From Robertmurraya siralis (GTDB lineage: Bacteria; Bacillota; Bacilli; Bacillales; Cytobacillaceae), in NCBI RefSeq assembly GCF_005502275.1, contig NZ_SWLZ01000013.1:56899-120898 (forward strand): 64,000 nucleotides of DNA. The letters are read 5' to 3'. Made by a program: the position numbers and the translations under genes. Shown here in pieces: positions 37,302 to 46,247 of this stretch (its first letter is position 1; every line of letters starts with the position of its first letter). Below the pieces are notes generated by a model. The model saw nothing but the letters and a program-made list of their open reading frames with translations. It had not been told where the DNA came from and ran no database searches.

Positions 37302-39857
37302 TTACCACCTTTCATAGCGTTTCTCGTGACAAAAATTACAAATTGGATAGGGGTGTTCCCATGATAACGGTTTTCCACATCTTCTGCACTTCTTTTTCAT
37401 TTTCTTGACTTCCGTCTTCAAAGATTCATGAACAGCATCACTCAATTCTGCTCTCTCCTTTTCCCAGTAAAGTGCTTCAAGCCTTTTATCAAGGCGATAC
37501 AAAAATAAGAGATGCAGTCCAATCGCTTTATAGGATAATTCCTGTTCTTCCAAATTCCTTTTTCGAATGACCGGCTCTGGCAATTCTTCTCCTTTTACGA
37601 TGGCAAACATCGTATCTCGCCATTGGTGGATAAGACCTTGATCTTTTGTTGAAAAAGGTAAATGCAAAAATCCGTATAAATCCATAAGTGAAAGCTTTGC
37701 TTCAACCTCTGTACCACGAATTACTTGATAAAGTTCTTTTTCTTGAGCTAAACCTGCCTTTTCTGTACCATCGGGACTCTCAAATTGTTCCCACAGTTCA
37801 AAAAATATGGCCAGTTCACGATAATACTTTTGAAATCGTTCAAAGACTGCGGATGTCGGTGCAATCGCAAATGATTGTAGTGGCTCATCTTTATTTTTGA
37901 GCAAATGCTTAAACCATTTCATATCGGAACTAAAGGCAACTTTTCCGACATCGTAAATCCCTTTTCGACCAGCTCTTCCTGCAATTTGTTTAATCTCCTG
38001 AGAGGTTAGCCTTCTTCTTTTCGTACCATCAAATTTTTCCGATTCTAAAAAAACAATGCGCCTGATTGGCAAATTGAGCCCCATTCCGATTGCATCTGTT
38101 GCAACAATTACTTTCGTTTCACCATCGATAAAACGCTGCATTTCCTTTTTTCTAGTTTCCGGTGGCATGCTTCCATAAATAACGCTGACAGGAAAACCAG
38201 AATTTTGTAATCTTGATGCCGTTTCCAATACTCTCTTTCGGGAAAAACAGACCAGTGCATCTCCTTTTTTCGTTTGCTCTAACGTAAAAAGCCGTTTTTC
38301 CACTTGCAGTGGAATATCTCGACTGTATTCCTTGATTTCAATGTCGGCATCCCCAAGAAGTCTGCATACCATTTCCTGTAAGCTTTTGCTGCCGACAATA
38401 TGAACCTCACGCGCATTCGCCTTCGTAATCGCTTTATACCAGGAAAAGCCACGATCCTTATCGGATATCATTTGTGCTTCATCAATGACAACGACATCAA
38501 AATACTCTTTTTCATGAAACATTTCAACGGTACAAGAAAAATGCCTCGCACCTTGGATTGCTTTTTCTTCTTCGCCGGTTTTTAAAGTGCAAGGGACCCC
38601 ATCGCTATTTAATTTGTCAAATACCTCTAAAGCTAAAAGACGTAATGGAGCTAGGTAAAGTCCACTTGATGCTTTTTTCATTTGCTCAAGGGCATGGAAG
38701 GTCTTTCCTGTATTTGTATCGCCGATATGAAGAACATAACGAATATCGCTCCCTAGCCGCGGTTGATATTCTTGTCCAAAAATTTCCTCAATTCTCTCTG
38801 CCTTTTCTTCTTCCTTCTTCCTTTGTGCCGCTAACTCTTCTTCTTTACGCTTCTCTCTTTTAGCTAGATCATCCAGCAAAATTTGTTCATGAATATCAGG
38901 ATCAAATGAAACTGTGGCTAACCTTAATAGTTCATCAACATACTCCTCTTTTATTAAGCTGTAAAAATCAAGGACGATATCAGGTAACTCATCCTTTAAA
39001 AGCGCTTCAATCTCCGCTAATTCAAGCATTTCAGACCGGGCAGATACAGACCCATGGAAAAACTGTTTATTAATTGCCGCAAGAATGAATGCCGGCACTT
39101 TGTCATAGACAATTTCACGGACAAATTGTTTAAATATAATCTCATATGTTTCATACTGATACAGATTTCTCCCCCTGTATCTAGTTTTTCTAATATCACC
39201 CGTTAATTCTCCTAAAAAAGTAGCCAATGTAGTATAATCAGCCGCATTGAAATACCCCATATTATGTAGAGGAATTTCTAGCGAGAACAGCTCAAGCTGT
39301 TCATATTTAGGCTGTGTACTAATTATCTTCTCAAGATTTTTAGCAATATAAGCACGGGTATGTAAGTAAAACAATTGATAGTCTTCTGTCAATCTTTCCT
39401 CAATAAAAACATCAAGACTTTGTAAAAGTCTCAGCTTTTCACCTTGCTTTTGCTTTTCATCTTCTTCTGCCAAAAATTGTTTTCGTGCATTTTTGTAAAT
39501 TTCAAGCCACTCATCTTGATCATTAAACCTGTCTCGTGCCCACGACCAAGTGTCGAAAGGTTGGTACGCACGGATCTCATTGCGAAACAAATGATTGATT
39601 AGCTTTCGCTCAACACCTTCCACTTCGTGGCCAAAATTCTTCAACCATTCTTTTTTTTCTCTTCTAGGGATCTGATTGGAGGCTTTATTTAACCATACGT
39701 TGAGCCAAATTTGTTCTAAATAGCTCCTTCGGTCAAAAAAATATTGTTCCATCGTTGGTGGATGTTCCTTACTGCCTAAATAACGGTATAAATCCTCCCA
39801 AACCTTACTTTTTGTATACTCAACTGCAACTGGATATAACGATTGTAAATGTGACAT
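37302..39857 (-). CDS. Suv3-like superfamily 2 RNA helicase with C-terminal zinc ribbon
   Basis: An 851-residue helicase. About 350 residues of helical, poorly conserved sequence, including a Lys/Glu coiled-coil (KREKRKEEELAAQRKK), precede the motor. Motifs: Walker A HIGDTNTGKTFHALEQ, LAPLRLLALEVFD, DEAQ in VVIDEAQMISDKDRG, CFSRKRVLE, VIYGSMPPETR, VATDAIGMGLNLPI and QIAGRAGRKG. These match the mitochondrial Suv3 (SUPV3L1) branch, which works in RNA turnover. A four-Cys ribbon ends the chain (CRRCGKPLSW ... CNFCHEKRY). AAGGAGAG precedes ATG 39857. It is divergent from the ykuK remnant. Confidence 0.88.
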   Translation of the reverse strand: MSHLQSLYPVAVEYTKSKVWEDLYRYLGSKEHPPTMEQYFFDRRSYLEQIWLNVWLNKASNQIPRREKKEWLKNFGHEVEGVERKLINHLFRNEIRAYQPFDTWSWARDRFNDQDEWLEIYKNARKQFLAEEDEKQKQGEKLRLLQSLDVFIEERLTEDYQLFYLHTRAYIAKNLEKIISTQPKYEQLELFSLEIPLHNMGYFNAADYTTLATFLGELTGDIRKTRYRGRNLYQYETYEIIFKQFVREIVYDKVPAFILAAINKQFFHGSVSARSEMLELAEIEALLKDELPDIVLDFYSLIKEEYVDELLRLATVSFDPDIHEQILLDDLAKREKRKEEELAAQRKKEEEKAERIEEIFGQEYQPRLGSDIRYVLHIGDTNTGKTFHALEQMKKASSGLYLAPLRLLALEVFDKLNSDGVPCTLKTGEEEKAIQGARHFSCTVEMFHEKEYFDVVVIDEAQMISDKDRGFSWYKAITKANAREVHIVGSKSLQEMVCRLLGDADIEIKEYSRDIPLQVEKRLFTLEQTKKGDALVCFSRKRVLETASRLQNSGFPVSVIYGSMPPETRKKEMQRFIDGETKVIVATDAIGMGLNLPIRRIVFLESEKFDGTKRRRLTSQEIKQIAGRAGRKGIYDVGKVAFSSDMKWFKHLLKNKDEPLQSFAIAPTSAVFERFQKYYRELAIFFELWEQFESPDGTEKAGLAQEKELYQVIRGTEVEAKLSLMDLYGFLHLPFSTKDQGLIHQWRDTMFAIVKGEELPEPVIRKRNLEEQELSYKAIGLHLLFLYRLDKRLEALYWEKERAELSDAVHESLKTEVKKMKKKCRRCGKPLSWEHPYPICNFCHEKRYERW

Positions 39858-39969
39858 TAACTCTCTCCTTAAATGAACTTAACATTATCTTTCCACAACA
39901 CCCAAACAAATTTAACACTTTCCTGCATAAGTTTATAGAAACAAGTATTTTAAGAAAGGACAGATATTT

Positions 39970-40490
39970 TTGAATGAATTAACGTTTCAAAACCTTCAAG
40001 AAAAAGAAATGTCCTTTGAACAAGTATTCGACCGCATTATAAAGTTTATGAAGTTAAATCCACAAGGAAATTATCGCCTAATGATTGGGACTGATTCTCA
40101 GGTTCATCATGATTATACCCTTTTTATTACGGGAATCGTCATTCAAAATGAAGGTAAAGGAGCTTGGGCGTGCATTCGCAGAGTTTATATACAAAGGAAA
40201 ATGGAACAACTACATGAAAGAATCTCTAAGGAAACATCATTAACAGAGGAAGTCGTCGCTCTCTTTACAGAAGAACGAAAAAATTGCATGATCGATCTCA
40301 TTCTTTGTTCATTTACCAAGGAGCGACATTTACAATGGAAGGCCATATTGATATTGGTGCCGGCAAACTAAATAAAACGAAAATATACGTGGAAGAAATG
40401 GTGGCAAGAATTGAATCCCTTGGTCTAGAGCCAAAAATAAAACCTAATTCTTTTGTTGCTTCAAGCTATGCAAATCGCTATACGAAATAA
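39970..40490 (+). pseudogene. ykuK: YkuK-type ribonuclease H-like protein, frameshifted
   Basis: DUF458 / RNase H-like protein, which would be 173 residues and fits the family length. The first frame encodes MIGTDSQVHHDYTLFITGIV through TEERKN, then goes out of frame. The second frame resumes with LFIYQGATFTMEGHIDIGAG and ends SYANRYTK. The change lies at A78-A83 of the 40200s (40278-40283): six A instead of seven breaks the frame, and adding one A gives ERKKLHDRS. TTG 39970 is the likely start. It is either a true lesion or a homopolymer sequencing error. Confidence 0.85.
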
Positions 40491-40813
40491 ATAATACATA
40501 ATCGAGAAACATCTTATAAGCAAATTAATATTATAAAAGAGCTTGAACATCTTAAAGTGGAAAAAAAACGCCACATAAGTTGTTTCAGTTTCATTTTTGA
40601 CATTAGTTGCAATTGCCAATAGACAGCTCCTTCTTTTTCACTCATGCTTAATTCCCCCAGTCATTTGTAAAAATGAAGGGGAATTTTTGTTGTTTTTATT
40701 GCTAAAAAAGTAGTATATCCACTTTCTTTGGCGAATACAAACTTGTTTTGTCACCTGCATAGGAATTTTTATGAAAAGGAAGAATTGATCCTGTAAAGGA
40801 GGTGAGTTATAGG
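40491..40813. other. 320-bp gap: terminator and racA leader
   Basis: Contains a hairpin terminator (40651-40688) and the AT-rich region before racA. A 43-codon minus-strand frame at 40514-40645 with a hydrophobic end was seen but is too weak to call. Confidence 0.5.
40651..40688 (+). terminator. Terminator downstream of ykuK
   Basis: ATTCCCC and TCATTT pair with AAATGA and GGGGAAT around GTAA, followed by TTTTT. It is oriented with ykuK but 160 bp beyond its stop. Confidence 0.7.
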
Positions 40814-41314
40814 TTGAATACGGGCGCTGTTTCGAAATTATTAGGGGTTTCTTCCAGTACAGTGCAAAGATGGGTCAAACATTTAGGCTTAGAAATGGAA
40901 CGCAATGAATTTGGTCACTTTTTATATTCGCAAGAAGATGTCGAAACCTTAAAGGAATTTAAAGAACAGATCCAAAAAGGAATCCCCATCCAACATATTC
41001 GGGTGCGGAAACCGACTCGTCGAGGCTCTGTTAAATTTCAGCAAAAGCAATCCAGTTTGATAGATAAAGTCAATAAACTCGAGAGAAGTATTGAAAATAA
41101 AGCAGATTCTGTCGTTACCTATCAATTGCTGCAGCATCGCCGAGAAATTGAAGAATTGCAAGGTAAAATTGAGCAGCTCACGAATCAAGTCGACGAGCTT
41201 CAACTTTCTCTTCGTCACTCACTCGCTAACGTTAACGAACAAAGAGAACACGAGCATGAAGCAAGCAAAAAACAAAAAAAGAAGACCGTATTTCACACCC
41301 TTTTCGGATTTTAG
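40814..41314 (+). CDS. racA: Chromosome-anchoring protein RacA
   Basis: Sporulation protein that binds near the origin and tethers chromosomes to DivIVA at the cell pole. The 166 residues contain an N-terminal MerR-like helix-turn-helix (NTGAVSKLLGVSSSTVQRWV), a central linker and a coiled-coil at ~80-140 (YQLLQHRREIEELQGKIEQL), then a basic tail ending HTLFGF. TTG 40814 is the start: AAAGGAGG lies 11 nt upstream, whereas an upstream GTG at 40802 would sit within that site. The N-terminus MNTGAVSKLLGVS then aligns with B. subtilis RacA. Confidence 0.88.
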   Translation: MNTGAVSKLLGVSSSTVQRWVKHLGLEMERNEFGHFLYSQEDVETLKEFKEQIQKGIPIQHIRVRKPTRRGSVKFQQKQSSLIDKVNKLERSIENKADSVVTYQLLQHRREIEELQGKIEQLTNQVDELQLSLRHSLANVNEQREHEHEASKKQKKKTVFHTLFGF

Positions 41315-41373
41315 GTCATTCCCAAGATTCTAAGGCCTCATGATGCTCACCCAAAAAAAGATACCTTCCTTTA

Positions 41374-41571
41374 TTACAAATGAGGTCTTTTATTTAATTT
41401 TTGTTTCTTCATTACCTCATAAGATTTATCAATTATATCCGTTAAAACATCAGCCTTATATACTTTTCCCAGCTTCGTATGTTCCTGGTAAAATTCAACA
41501 ATTTCGTCTAATTTTTGCAACGTTTCCGCTGAGACTCTGACATTTAATTGACTTCTAGCTTTACTCGTCAT
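41374..41571 (-). CDS. Ribbon-helix-helix DNA-binding protein
   Basis: A 65-residue protein with an RHH fold: strand RSQLNVRVS, helix AETLQKLDEIVEFYQEHT, and second helix KADVLTDIIDKSYEVM. Such proteins usually repress their own promoter by cooperative binding to tandem sites. The start ATG 41571 has AGGAGGG 7 nt upstream. Immediately before it lies an array of six GCTA-containing hexamers in helical phase. No toxin or partition partner gene is adjacent. Confidence 0.8.
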   Translation of the reverse strand: MTSKARSQLNVRVSAETLQKLDEIVEFYQEHTKLGKVYKADVLTDIIDKSYEVMKKQKLNKRPHL

Positions 41572-41592
41572 ATAAAGCCCTCCTTATATTAG

Positions 41593-41652
41593 GCTAGCGC
41601 ACGCTATCAGTTTGCTATCTACAAGCTAGCAGATTGATAGCATAATGCTATA
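41593..41652. promoter_or_regulatory. Operator ladder of six phased GCTATC-type hexamers
   Basis: Hexamers occur at 41593 (GCTAGC), 41603 (GCTATC), 41614 (GCTATC), 41625 (GCTAGC), 41636 (GATAGC) and 41647 (GCTATA). Spacing is 10-11 bp throughout, one helical turn. The last two form a perfect 6-3-6 palindrome, ATAGCA-TAA-TGCTAT at 41637-41651. The position, 22 bp upstream of the RHH gene, suggests autoregulation. Confidence 0.75.
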
Positions 41653-41778
41653 TTGACTATTTTAACATAAATTTTCACTTTAAAAAAAGTACAAGCCTCC
41701 TCCAATAAACTAGTTTAATAGAGAAAATTAGTAGTTTGTTTAGCATAAGCTTGTGAAACGAACGAAGTTGCGTCTCCT

Positions 41779-41811
41779 AAAAAACACTCCTAAAATTTAA
41801 ATTTTAGAGTG
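41779..41811 (-). terminator. Terminator of the SCP2 gene
   Basis: The inverted repeat CACTCcTAAAATTT / AAATTTTAgAGTG is followed on the minus strand by six T. Confidence 0.75.
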
Positions 41812-41831
41812 TCCATTCATCTTATTAGCAG

Positions 41832-42161
41832 TTATGATTGATATTTTTTTACGATCTCTTGCAATTTTAATGCAAGTCCTAGATTTCCATCTACTTTTAA
41901 ACTACCTGTCATAAAAGCCATTGTTGTACTAAGCTCATCCTTTAATAACTTAGAAAACTGCTTATCTGATGTCCACAGTATCACATTTGCTTCATACTCC
42001 TCCCCATCAACTACCGCAATCTTCCCTTGTTCAAGGATCATTTGTAAGATGCCGCTTTCATCTAAGTTAATTTGAAAAACACGATCCTTTTCATGTTTAA
42101 TATGGACCGGATTTGAATTTATTTTATCAATCAAACGGTGCAGTTCTTCTTTTACTGACAT
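41832..42161 (-). CDS. SCP2 sterol-binding domain protein
   Basis: A 109-residue single-domain protein of the SCP-2 / sterol carrier fold, which binds lipids or acyl-CoA. Supporting segments are RVFQINLDESGILQMIL, EANVILWTSDKQFSKLL and TAFMTGSLKVDGNLGLALKL-type C-terminus (TTMAFMTGSLKVDGN). ATG 42161 has AAAGGAG 8 nt upstream; a GTG nine bases earlier lies within the site. It is monocistronic. Confidence 0.82.
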   Translation of the reverse strand: MSVKEELHRLIDKINSNPVHIKHEKDRVFQINLDESGILQMILEQGKIAVVDGEEYEANVILWTSDKQFSKLLKDELSTTMAFMTGSLKVDGNLGLALKLQEIVKKYQS

Positions 42162-42170
42162 CCATAGCAC

Positions 42171-42552
42171 TCCTTTCTTAACAAAATTCTCACTGATGTC
42201 ACTTTTTATAAATTTAACTGGTTTAAGTTTCAGGAAGTTCTAGCAATTTGACTTAAAAGACGTGAGAAACAGAAGCTTTATACCCAGCTAAACTATCAAG
42301 CACATCCTAACGCAGCCCGCCTATTTATTAAATATATTATTTCACTTTTTTCAAAATATTACAAACCTATTTTCTAATGAAAAACTTGTATTTCAAATAA
42401 ATCCGTGCTATATTTATTGAGCGATGAGCTGAATTGCGTAAGACGAATTGACATTCCTACGGGAAATGCACAATGTGGAGTGCAGTCAAGCGCCGCAGTT
42501 TTCGAAGAAAAAGGACTTCCTTTCCGGAAGTCCTTTTCGTGATTTTACGCTG
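42171..42552. other. Intergenic region, 380 bp
   Basis: No gene was found. Around 42440-42510 short G/C-rich blocks (ATTCCTACGGGAAATGCAC, GCGCCGCAGTTTTCG) resemble a worn copy of the palindromic element seen near 23.75 kb, and the region ends in the gtrA terminator. Confidence 0.4.
42509..42537 (-). terminator. Terminator of the glycosylation cluster
   Basis: A perfect 12-bp stem AAAAGGACTTCC / GGAAGTCCTTTT with a 5-nt loop lies directly after the GtrA gene on the minus strand. Confidence 0.9.
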
Positions 42553-42978
42553 CTATTTTGAAAAGACGATATATTTTTGAGCGCAATAATTCGTTATCGT
42601 ATAAATTACCGTTCCTATTAGTACGGCCTGTTCTTTTTTCGTTAAAATCCCAGTTAGAGTGAAAGCCTCTGCCACCATAGCACTTAATGAATATGAAAAC
42701 CAATAACAAAACAGGACAACGAAAACGAATAAAACTCCAGTCTTTTTGATTGCAGCATTACTTTGAAAAGTAAAATTACGATTAAGAACAAAACTACATA
42801 TCGCCCCAACGCCATTGCCGAGAAATGTTGCAAACCAGTAAGTAAGCCCGAACCCATTTAAAAGTATAAAGCTAGTAGAAAGACCCACTAAAGTATTAAG
42901 ACAACCCACACATAAAAATCGTATAAAAGGGCTAGTTAGACTTAAATATTTCCCCACGCTCAAGGAAACGGGTTTCAT
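42553..42978 (-). CDS. GtrA-family membrane protein
   Basis: A 141-residue protein with four transmembrane segments (FIRFLCVGCLNTLVGLSTSFIL, TYWFATFLGNGVGAICSFVL with NRNFTF, VLFVFVVLFCYWFSYSL, and a C-terminal one). GtrA proteins are thought to flip polyprenyl-phosphate-linked sugars. The start ATG 42978 has GGAGG 8 nt upstream and overlaps the glycosyltransferase gene by 47 nt. The triad with a GT2 enzyme and a YkoS-like membrane protein suggests decoration of a cell-wall polymer. Confidence 0.88.
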   Translation of the reverse strand: MKPVSLSVGKYLSLTSPFIRFLCVGCLNTLVGLSTSFILLNGFGLTYWFATFLGNGVGAICSFVLNRNFTFQSNAAIKKTGVLFVFVVLFCYWFSYSLSAMVAEAFTLTGILTKKEQAVLIGTVIYTITNYCAQKYIVFSK

Positions 42979-43969
42979 CCTCTAAACCTCCGCTGTCTTT
43001 AAAATGCTCTGGCAGTGCAACTGTATAAGCATCAATATCTATAATATACTTTGGGCGTCGTTTTACTTCTTTATAGATTTTGCCAATATATTCGCCAATT
43101 ATGCCAACGGCGATAAGCTGAAGACCACCTATTAACCAAATCGACGTGATTAAAGAAGTCCATCCTAGCTCCGTAGCTCCAAAAAATTTCAGGCAAAGAA
43201 AATAAAGAGCGAATGCAAGGCTGCCAAAAAATGAAACAAGGCCTATAAATAAAACCGAGCGAATCGGAGTGATGGAAAACGATGTAATTCCATCGAAGGC
43301 AAAAGAAAGCATCTTTTTCAGCGGATATTTTGTTTTACCTGCTTTTCTCTCTTTTCTTTCATAATATACACTTGTTGAATTAAAACCAATCAACGGGACA
43401 ATACCGCGTAAAAAAAGATTGATTTCTTCAAATTTTTCAAGTTTCTCGACAGCTCGCTTGCTCATTAACCGAAAATCGGCATGATTATAAACTAAATCTA
43501 CCCCCATCAGCTTCATTAGTTTATAAAAGCTTTGTGCAGTCGTCCTTTTAAAAAAGGTGTCGCTCTCTCGTTTAACTCTAACTCCGTAAACAATTTCATA
43601 TCCCTCTTTATACTTTTTAAGAAACTCTTTAATGACAGCACAATCATCTTGCAGGTCAGCATCGATTGAGATAATACAATCAGACAATTCCTTCGCTTTA
43701 AAAAGCCCTGCTAATAAGGCATTTTGATGACCAACATTCCTCGCAAGCTTTAGACCTCGCACATATTGATTTTGAATCGTTTCTTTATAAATGAAGGTCC
43801 ATGTTTGGTCAATGCTCCCATCATCAACAAATAAAAGCCTACTTCTATCAGAAACGAGTCTCTCTTGTACCAGTTCACTCATAAGCCCTTTTAGTTCTTT
43901 AAACGTATAAGGGAGAACCTCCTCTTCATTATAACAAGGGACGACTATTGTTAGGATTGGTTCGTTCAT
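42932..43969 (-). CDS. Family 2 glycosyltransferase (YkoT/GtrB-like)
   Basis: A 345-residue polyprenyl-phosphate glycosyltransferase. N-terminal GT-A motifs: VVPCYNEEEVLP, DDGSIDQT, LARNVGHQNALLAGL, and SIDADLQD (metal-binding Asp). Two C-terminal membrane segments lie near SVLFIGLVSFFGSLAFALYF and WLIGGLQLIAVGIIGEYIGK. It closely resembles B. subtilis YkoT. It follows the YkoS-like gene by 17 nt and overlaps gtrA. Confidence 0.92.
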   Translation of the reverse strand: MNEPILTIVVPCYNEEEVLPYTFKELKGLMSELVQERLVSDRSRLLFVDDGSIDQTWTFIYKETIQNQYVRGLKLARNVGHQNALLAGLFKAKELSDCIISIDADLQDDCAVIKEFLKKYKEGYEIVYGVRVKRESDTFFKRTTAQSFYKLMKLMGVDLVYNHADFRLMSKRAVEKLEKFEEINLFLRGIVPLIGFNSTSVYYERKERKAGKTKYPLKKMLSFAFDGITSFSITPIRSVLFIGLVSFFGSLAFALYFLCLKFFGATELGWTSLITSIWLIGGLQLIAVGIIGEYIGKIYKEVKRRPKYIIDIDAYTVALPEHFKDSGGLEDETRFLERGEIFKSN

Positions 43970-43986
43970 GTTGACCTCCTAGCTGC

Positions 43987-45660
43987 TTACATTGCTTTAT
44001 ACAAGTAGATCTTCCATGGCGATTGTGCACTAGCAAATATTTTCATTAAACCGAGTCTATTCTCGCTAGCATTTTCAATCGGGATAGCAGAAAAAATGTA
44101 CTCGCCCCCCATGTCTTTAAATGCTTCCGTATTTATTTGCAAAGTTTTTAACTTCACTTTTGCATTTTTTTTAAACATATAACGTTTTCCCAATTCTGCT
44201 GTAAATATGTAGCAACGACCGCCCCACTCATCAAAATAAGTTCGGATTGTTTGATTTTTCTCAAGTTCTGCTGCAATGATTCTCCGAAATTGATACTTGT
44301 AAGACAAAGGGTAAAAATTATTGTACGAATCAAGGGTATAAAAACCGTTAAATTGTGATATTGCGGGATGGATACCAATACTTGCGACTCGATAATCTTC
44401 AACAGGTTTGCCGATATATTGCTTAATTTCAGAAAAGAGCTCAACTGAATAAAACTCTTTTACTGTTGGTTTTCTATGATACACAATCTCATCATTAAAA
44501 AGAAATAGAACAAATAACTGTGCTGCGATCAAAAAATGAGCAAGAGTCTTTAAGCTAATAGAATGCTCCATCCATATTTTTAGGGCGAGAGCAAAGCTTA
44601 CGTAAATAACCATTGGCCTCAAAAAGTGGAAACGGGCAAAGTTAAACGTATCCAGTACGTGAAAACGTTCCGTTAGTGGGAGCCAACCTTTATAAAACCA
44701 AAAAGCATACCATGCAGATAATAAAAAATTTATAACGAAAAGGAGCAAAAACAATTTTTCTTTTTTCCATAGTCTTTTTATGATTACGATATACAAAGCG
44801 AGCAGGATAACGGGTAATATCACAAGCCCATGAACAGTCATCACATGGGTATGCCCTAATAGAAAATTTTTAAATGTCAGGCGAATTACCCGCCATAAAG
44901 ACAATCTTGCATGAAAATACTCATCCCTGCTATTTGCCTCCGTGATCAATAAGAAGGAGCCTACCAAGCGATACTCGACGATTAAATAAATAAAGGTCAT
45001 GTAGGCAATCGAGAAAAAAAATTTCAAGTTTAGTCCTTTTCCGCGTAGTACGTCGATCACCCAGAAAATAGCGATCGCAAATAAAAAGAAGAAAAAGCCC
45101 AATACAAAGCTAGAGTACAGCGGTAAAAGCGTTAGCACAGCATAATTGTGCCAGTCACGTTCCCCTTTTCGTATATTTAAAAAAGCCCATAGAGCAAGCG
45201 GCATCCCTAGTGTACTAAGCATTCCCGATGGCCAAAAAGGAGTTAGAGCAAAAGCTAAAGCCACTCCAATACAAACAAAATGCCATTTTTCCCCTTGCAA
45301 AAAATGCTTTTTTAAAAGTAAAAACATCCCAAAAAAGGCAATATACCTGGTTAGCGCTTGACTAAGTGCGTACGCAACCATCGTTGGAAAGAAATGATAC
45401 AGCCAAACAATGAGCGTTAATTCAGAGCCTAGAGCATTTCTCGGTAAACCATTCATCACTTGGGGGATTGTCGATTCAATTCCACCAAAGATTTTTCCGC
45501 TTTCTGATAAAATTTTATACCATGCTAGATTAGAATCTAAGTTATCATGTACTCGGATATGTGCGTTTTCTCCTAAAATAAATAAAGGTGATAAGTATAA
45601 CGTAATCACTGCTAGAGCGAGAATGACTTGGTGTCGTTCACTTAAATTCCATCGGACCAC
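43987..45660 (-). CDS. YkoS-like polytopic membrane protein (DUF6044)
   Basis: A 557-residue membrane protein with about ten to twelve hydrophobic segments and an extracellular C-terminal domain. The N-terminal stretch FILGENAHIRVHDNLDSNLAWYK and later SGKIFGGIESTIPQVMNGLPR match B. subtilis YkoS closely. It may be a GT-C-type glycosyltransferase that uses the lipid-linked sugar made by the downstream genes; this is inference. GTG 45660 is chosen because GAGGTG lies 6 nt upstream; a TTG at 45690 lacks a site. Confidence 0.85.
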   Translation of the reverse strand: MVRWNLSERHQVILALAVITLYLSPLFILGENAHIRVHDNLDSNLAWYKILSESGKIFGGIESTIPQVMNGLPRNALGSELTLIVWLYHFFPTMVAYALSQALTRYIAFFGMFLLLKKHFLQGEKWHFVCIGVALAFALTPFWPSGMLSTLGMPLALWAFLNIRKGERDWHNYAVLTLLPLYSSFVLGFFFFLFAIAIFWVIDVLRGKGLNLKFFFSIAYMTFIYLIVEYRLVGSFLLITEANSRDEYFHARLSLWRVIRLTFKNFLLGHTHVMTVHGLVILPVILLALYIVIIKRLWKKEKLFLLLFVINFLLSAWYAFWFYKGWLPLTERFHVLDTFNFARFHFLRPMVIYVSFALALKIWMEHSISLKTLAHFLIAAQLFVLFLFNDEIVYHRKPTVKEFYSVELFSEIKQYIGKPVEDYRVASIGIHPAISQFNGFYTLDSYNNFYPLSYKYQFRRIIAAELEKNQTIRTYFDEWGGRCYIFTAELGKRYMFKKNAKVKLKTLQINTEAFKDMGGEYIFSAIPIENASENRLGLMKIFASAQSPWKIYLYKAM

Positions 45661-45992
45661 AAAATACACCTCAAAACGATTTACAGTCAAAGCATGATGA
45701 TCAAGTTTAAAGAAAATGGTTCGAGTTAATTTATGATTCGAACAGTAATATTCAACTCTAACGCTGACTGTACATTTATCGTTTACGAATAAATTGAATT
45801 ATATTCCAAACATCCAATTTTCCACTAATTTCAAAAAAGGAACAAAATCATTAGAAAAAGTTTAAAGAATTTTTGCTGGGTTGAATCGAAGCAACTTTCC
45901 TTAATCAGGCAAATATATCGTAACGTCCCCTCTACAAAAAGAGAAAAAGCCTTCCTACTTTAAATAAGTAAAAAGACTTCAAATATCGGCAA
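45661..45992. other. AT-rich gap upstream of the YkoS-like gene
   Basis: About 300 bp of AT-rich sequence, presumably the promoter region of the minus-strand glycosylation cluster. No gene, hairpin terminator or repeat was recognised. Confidence 0.4.
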
Positions 45993-46232
45993 TCAATCAG
46001 ATATAGTGGAAGAGTTCTTCTCCCAGTGCCGTAGAAAATACGTTCTTACGTAAATTGGCAATTTGAATAGCTCATCGCCTGCTATTTTAACTACCGCAAA
46101 AGCTTGTCCGAAGGATTCACTAAAAATATGAACATGAGTGGATCTCTCAAAACATATTATCGTGGAAAGGCAAGCACAGAACGAAATCGACTCTATCTGA
46201 GCAAGCGGGTCTGCCTTCAGGAAAGTGCTCAT
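45993..46232 (-). pseudogene. Possible fragment of a ComK-like regulator
   Basis: A 79-codon frame without a ribosome site. Its middle, STHVHIF followed by a strand-like VVKIAGDELFKLPIYV, has the spacing of the C-terminal part of ComK (WISHVHV ... ELPISY). The first ~30 residues look unrelated and the N-terminal half of ComK is absent because another gene occupies that space. The resemblance is weak and seen by eye only, so it may equally be a chance frame. Confidence 0.25.
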
Positions 46233-46247
46233 CCATTATGTCTGCAT

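Noticed and set aside
40514..40645. 43-codon minus-strand frame with a hydrophobic C-terminus (possible type I toxin)
   Set aside because: The G-rich pseudo-ribosome site is part of the ykuK terminator hairpin; no antisense RNA promoter was evident.
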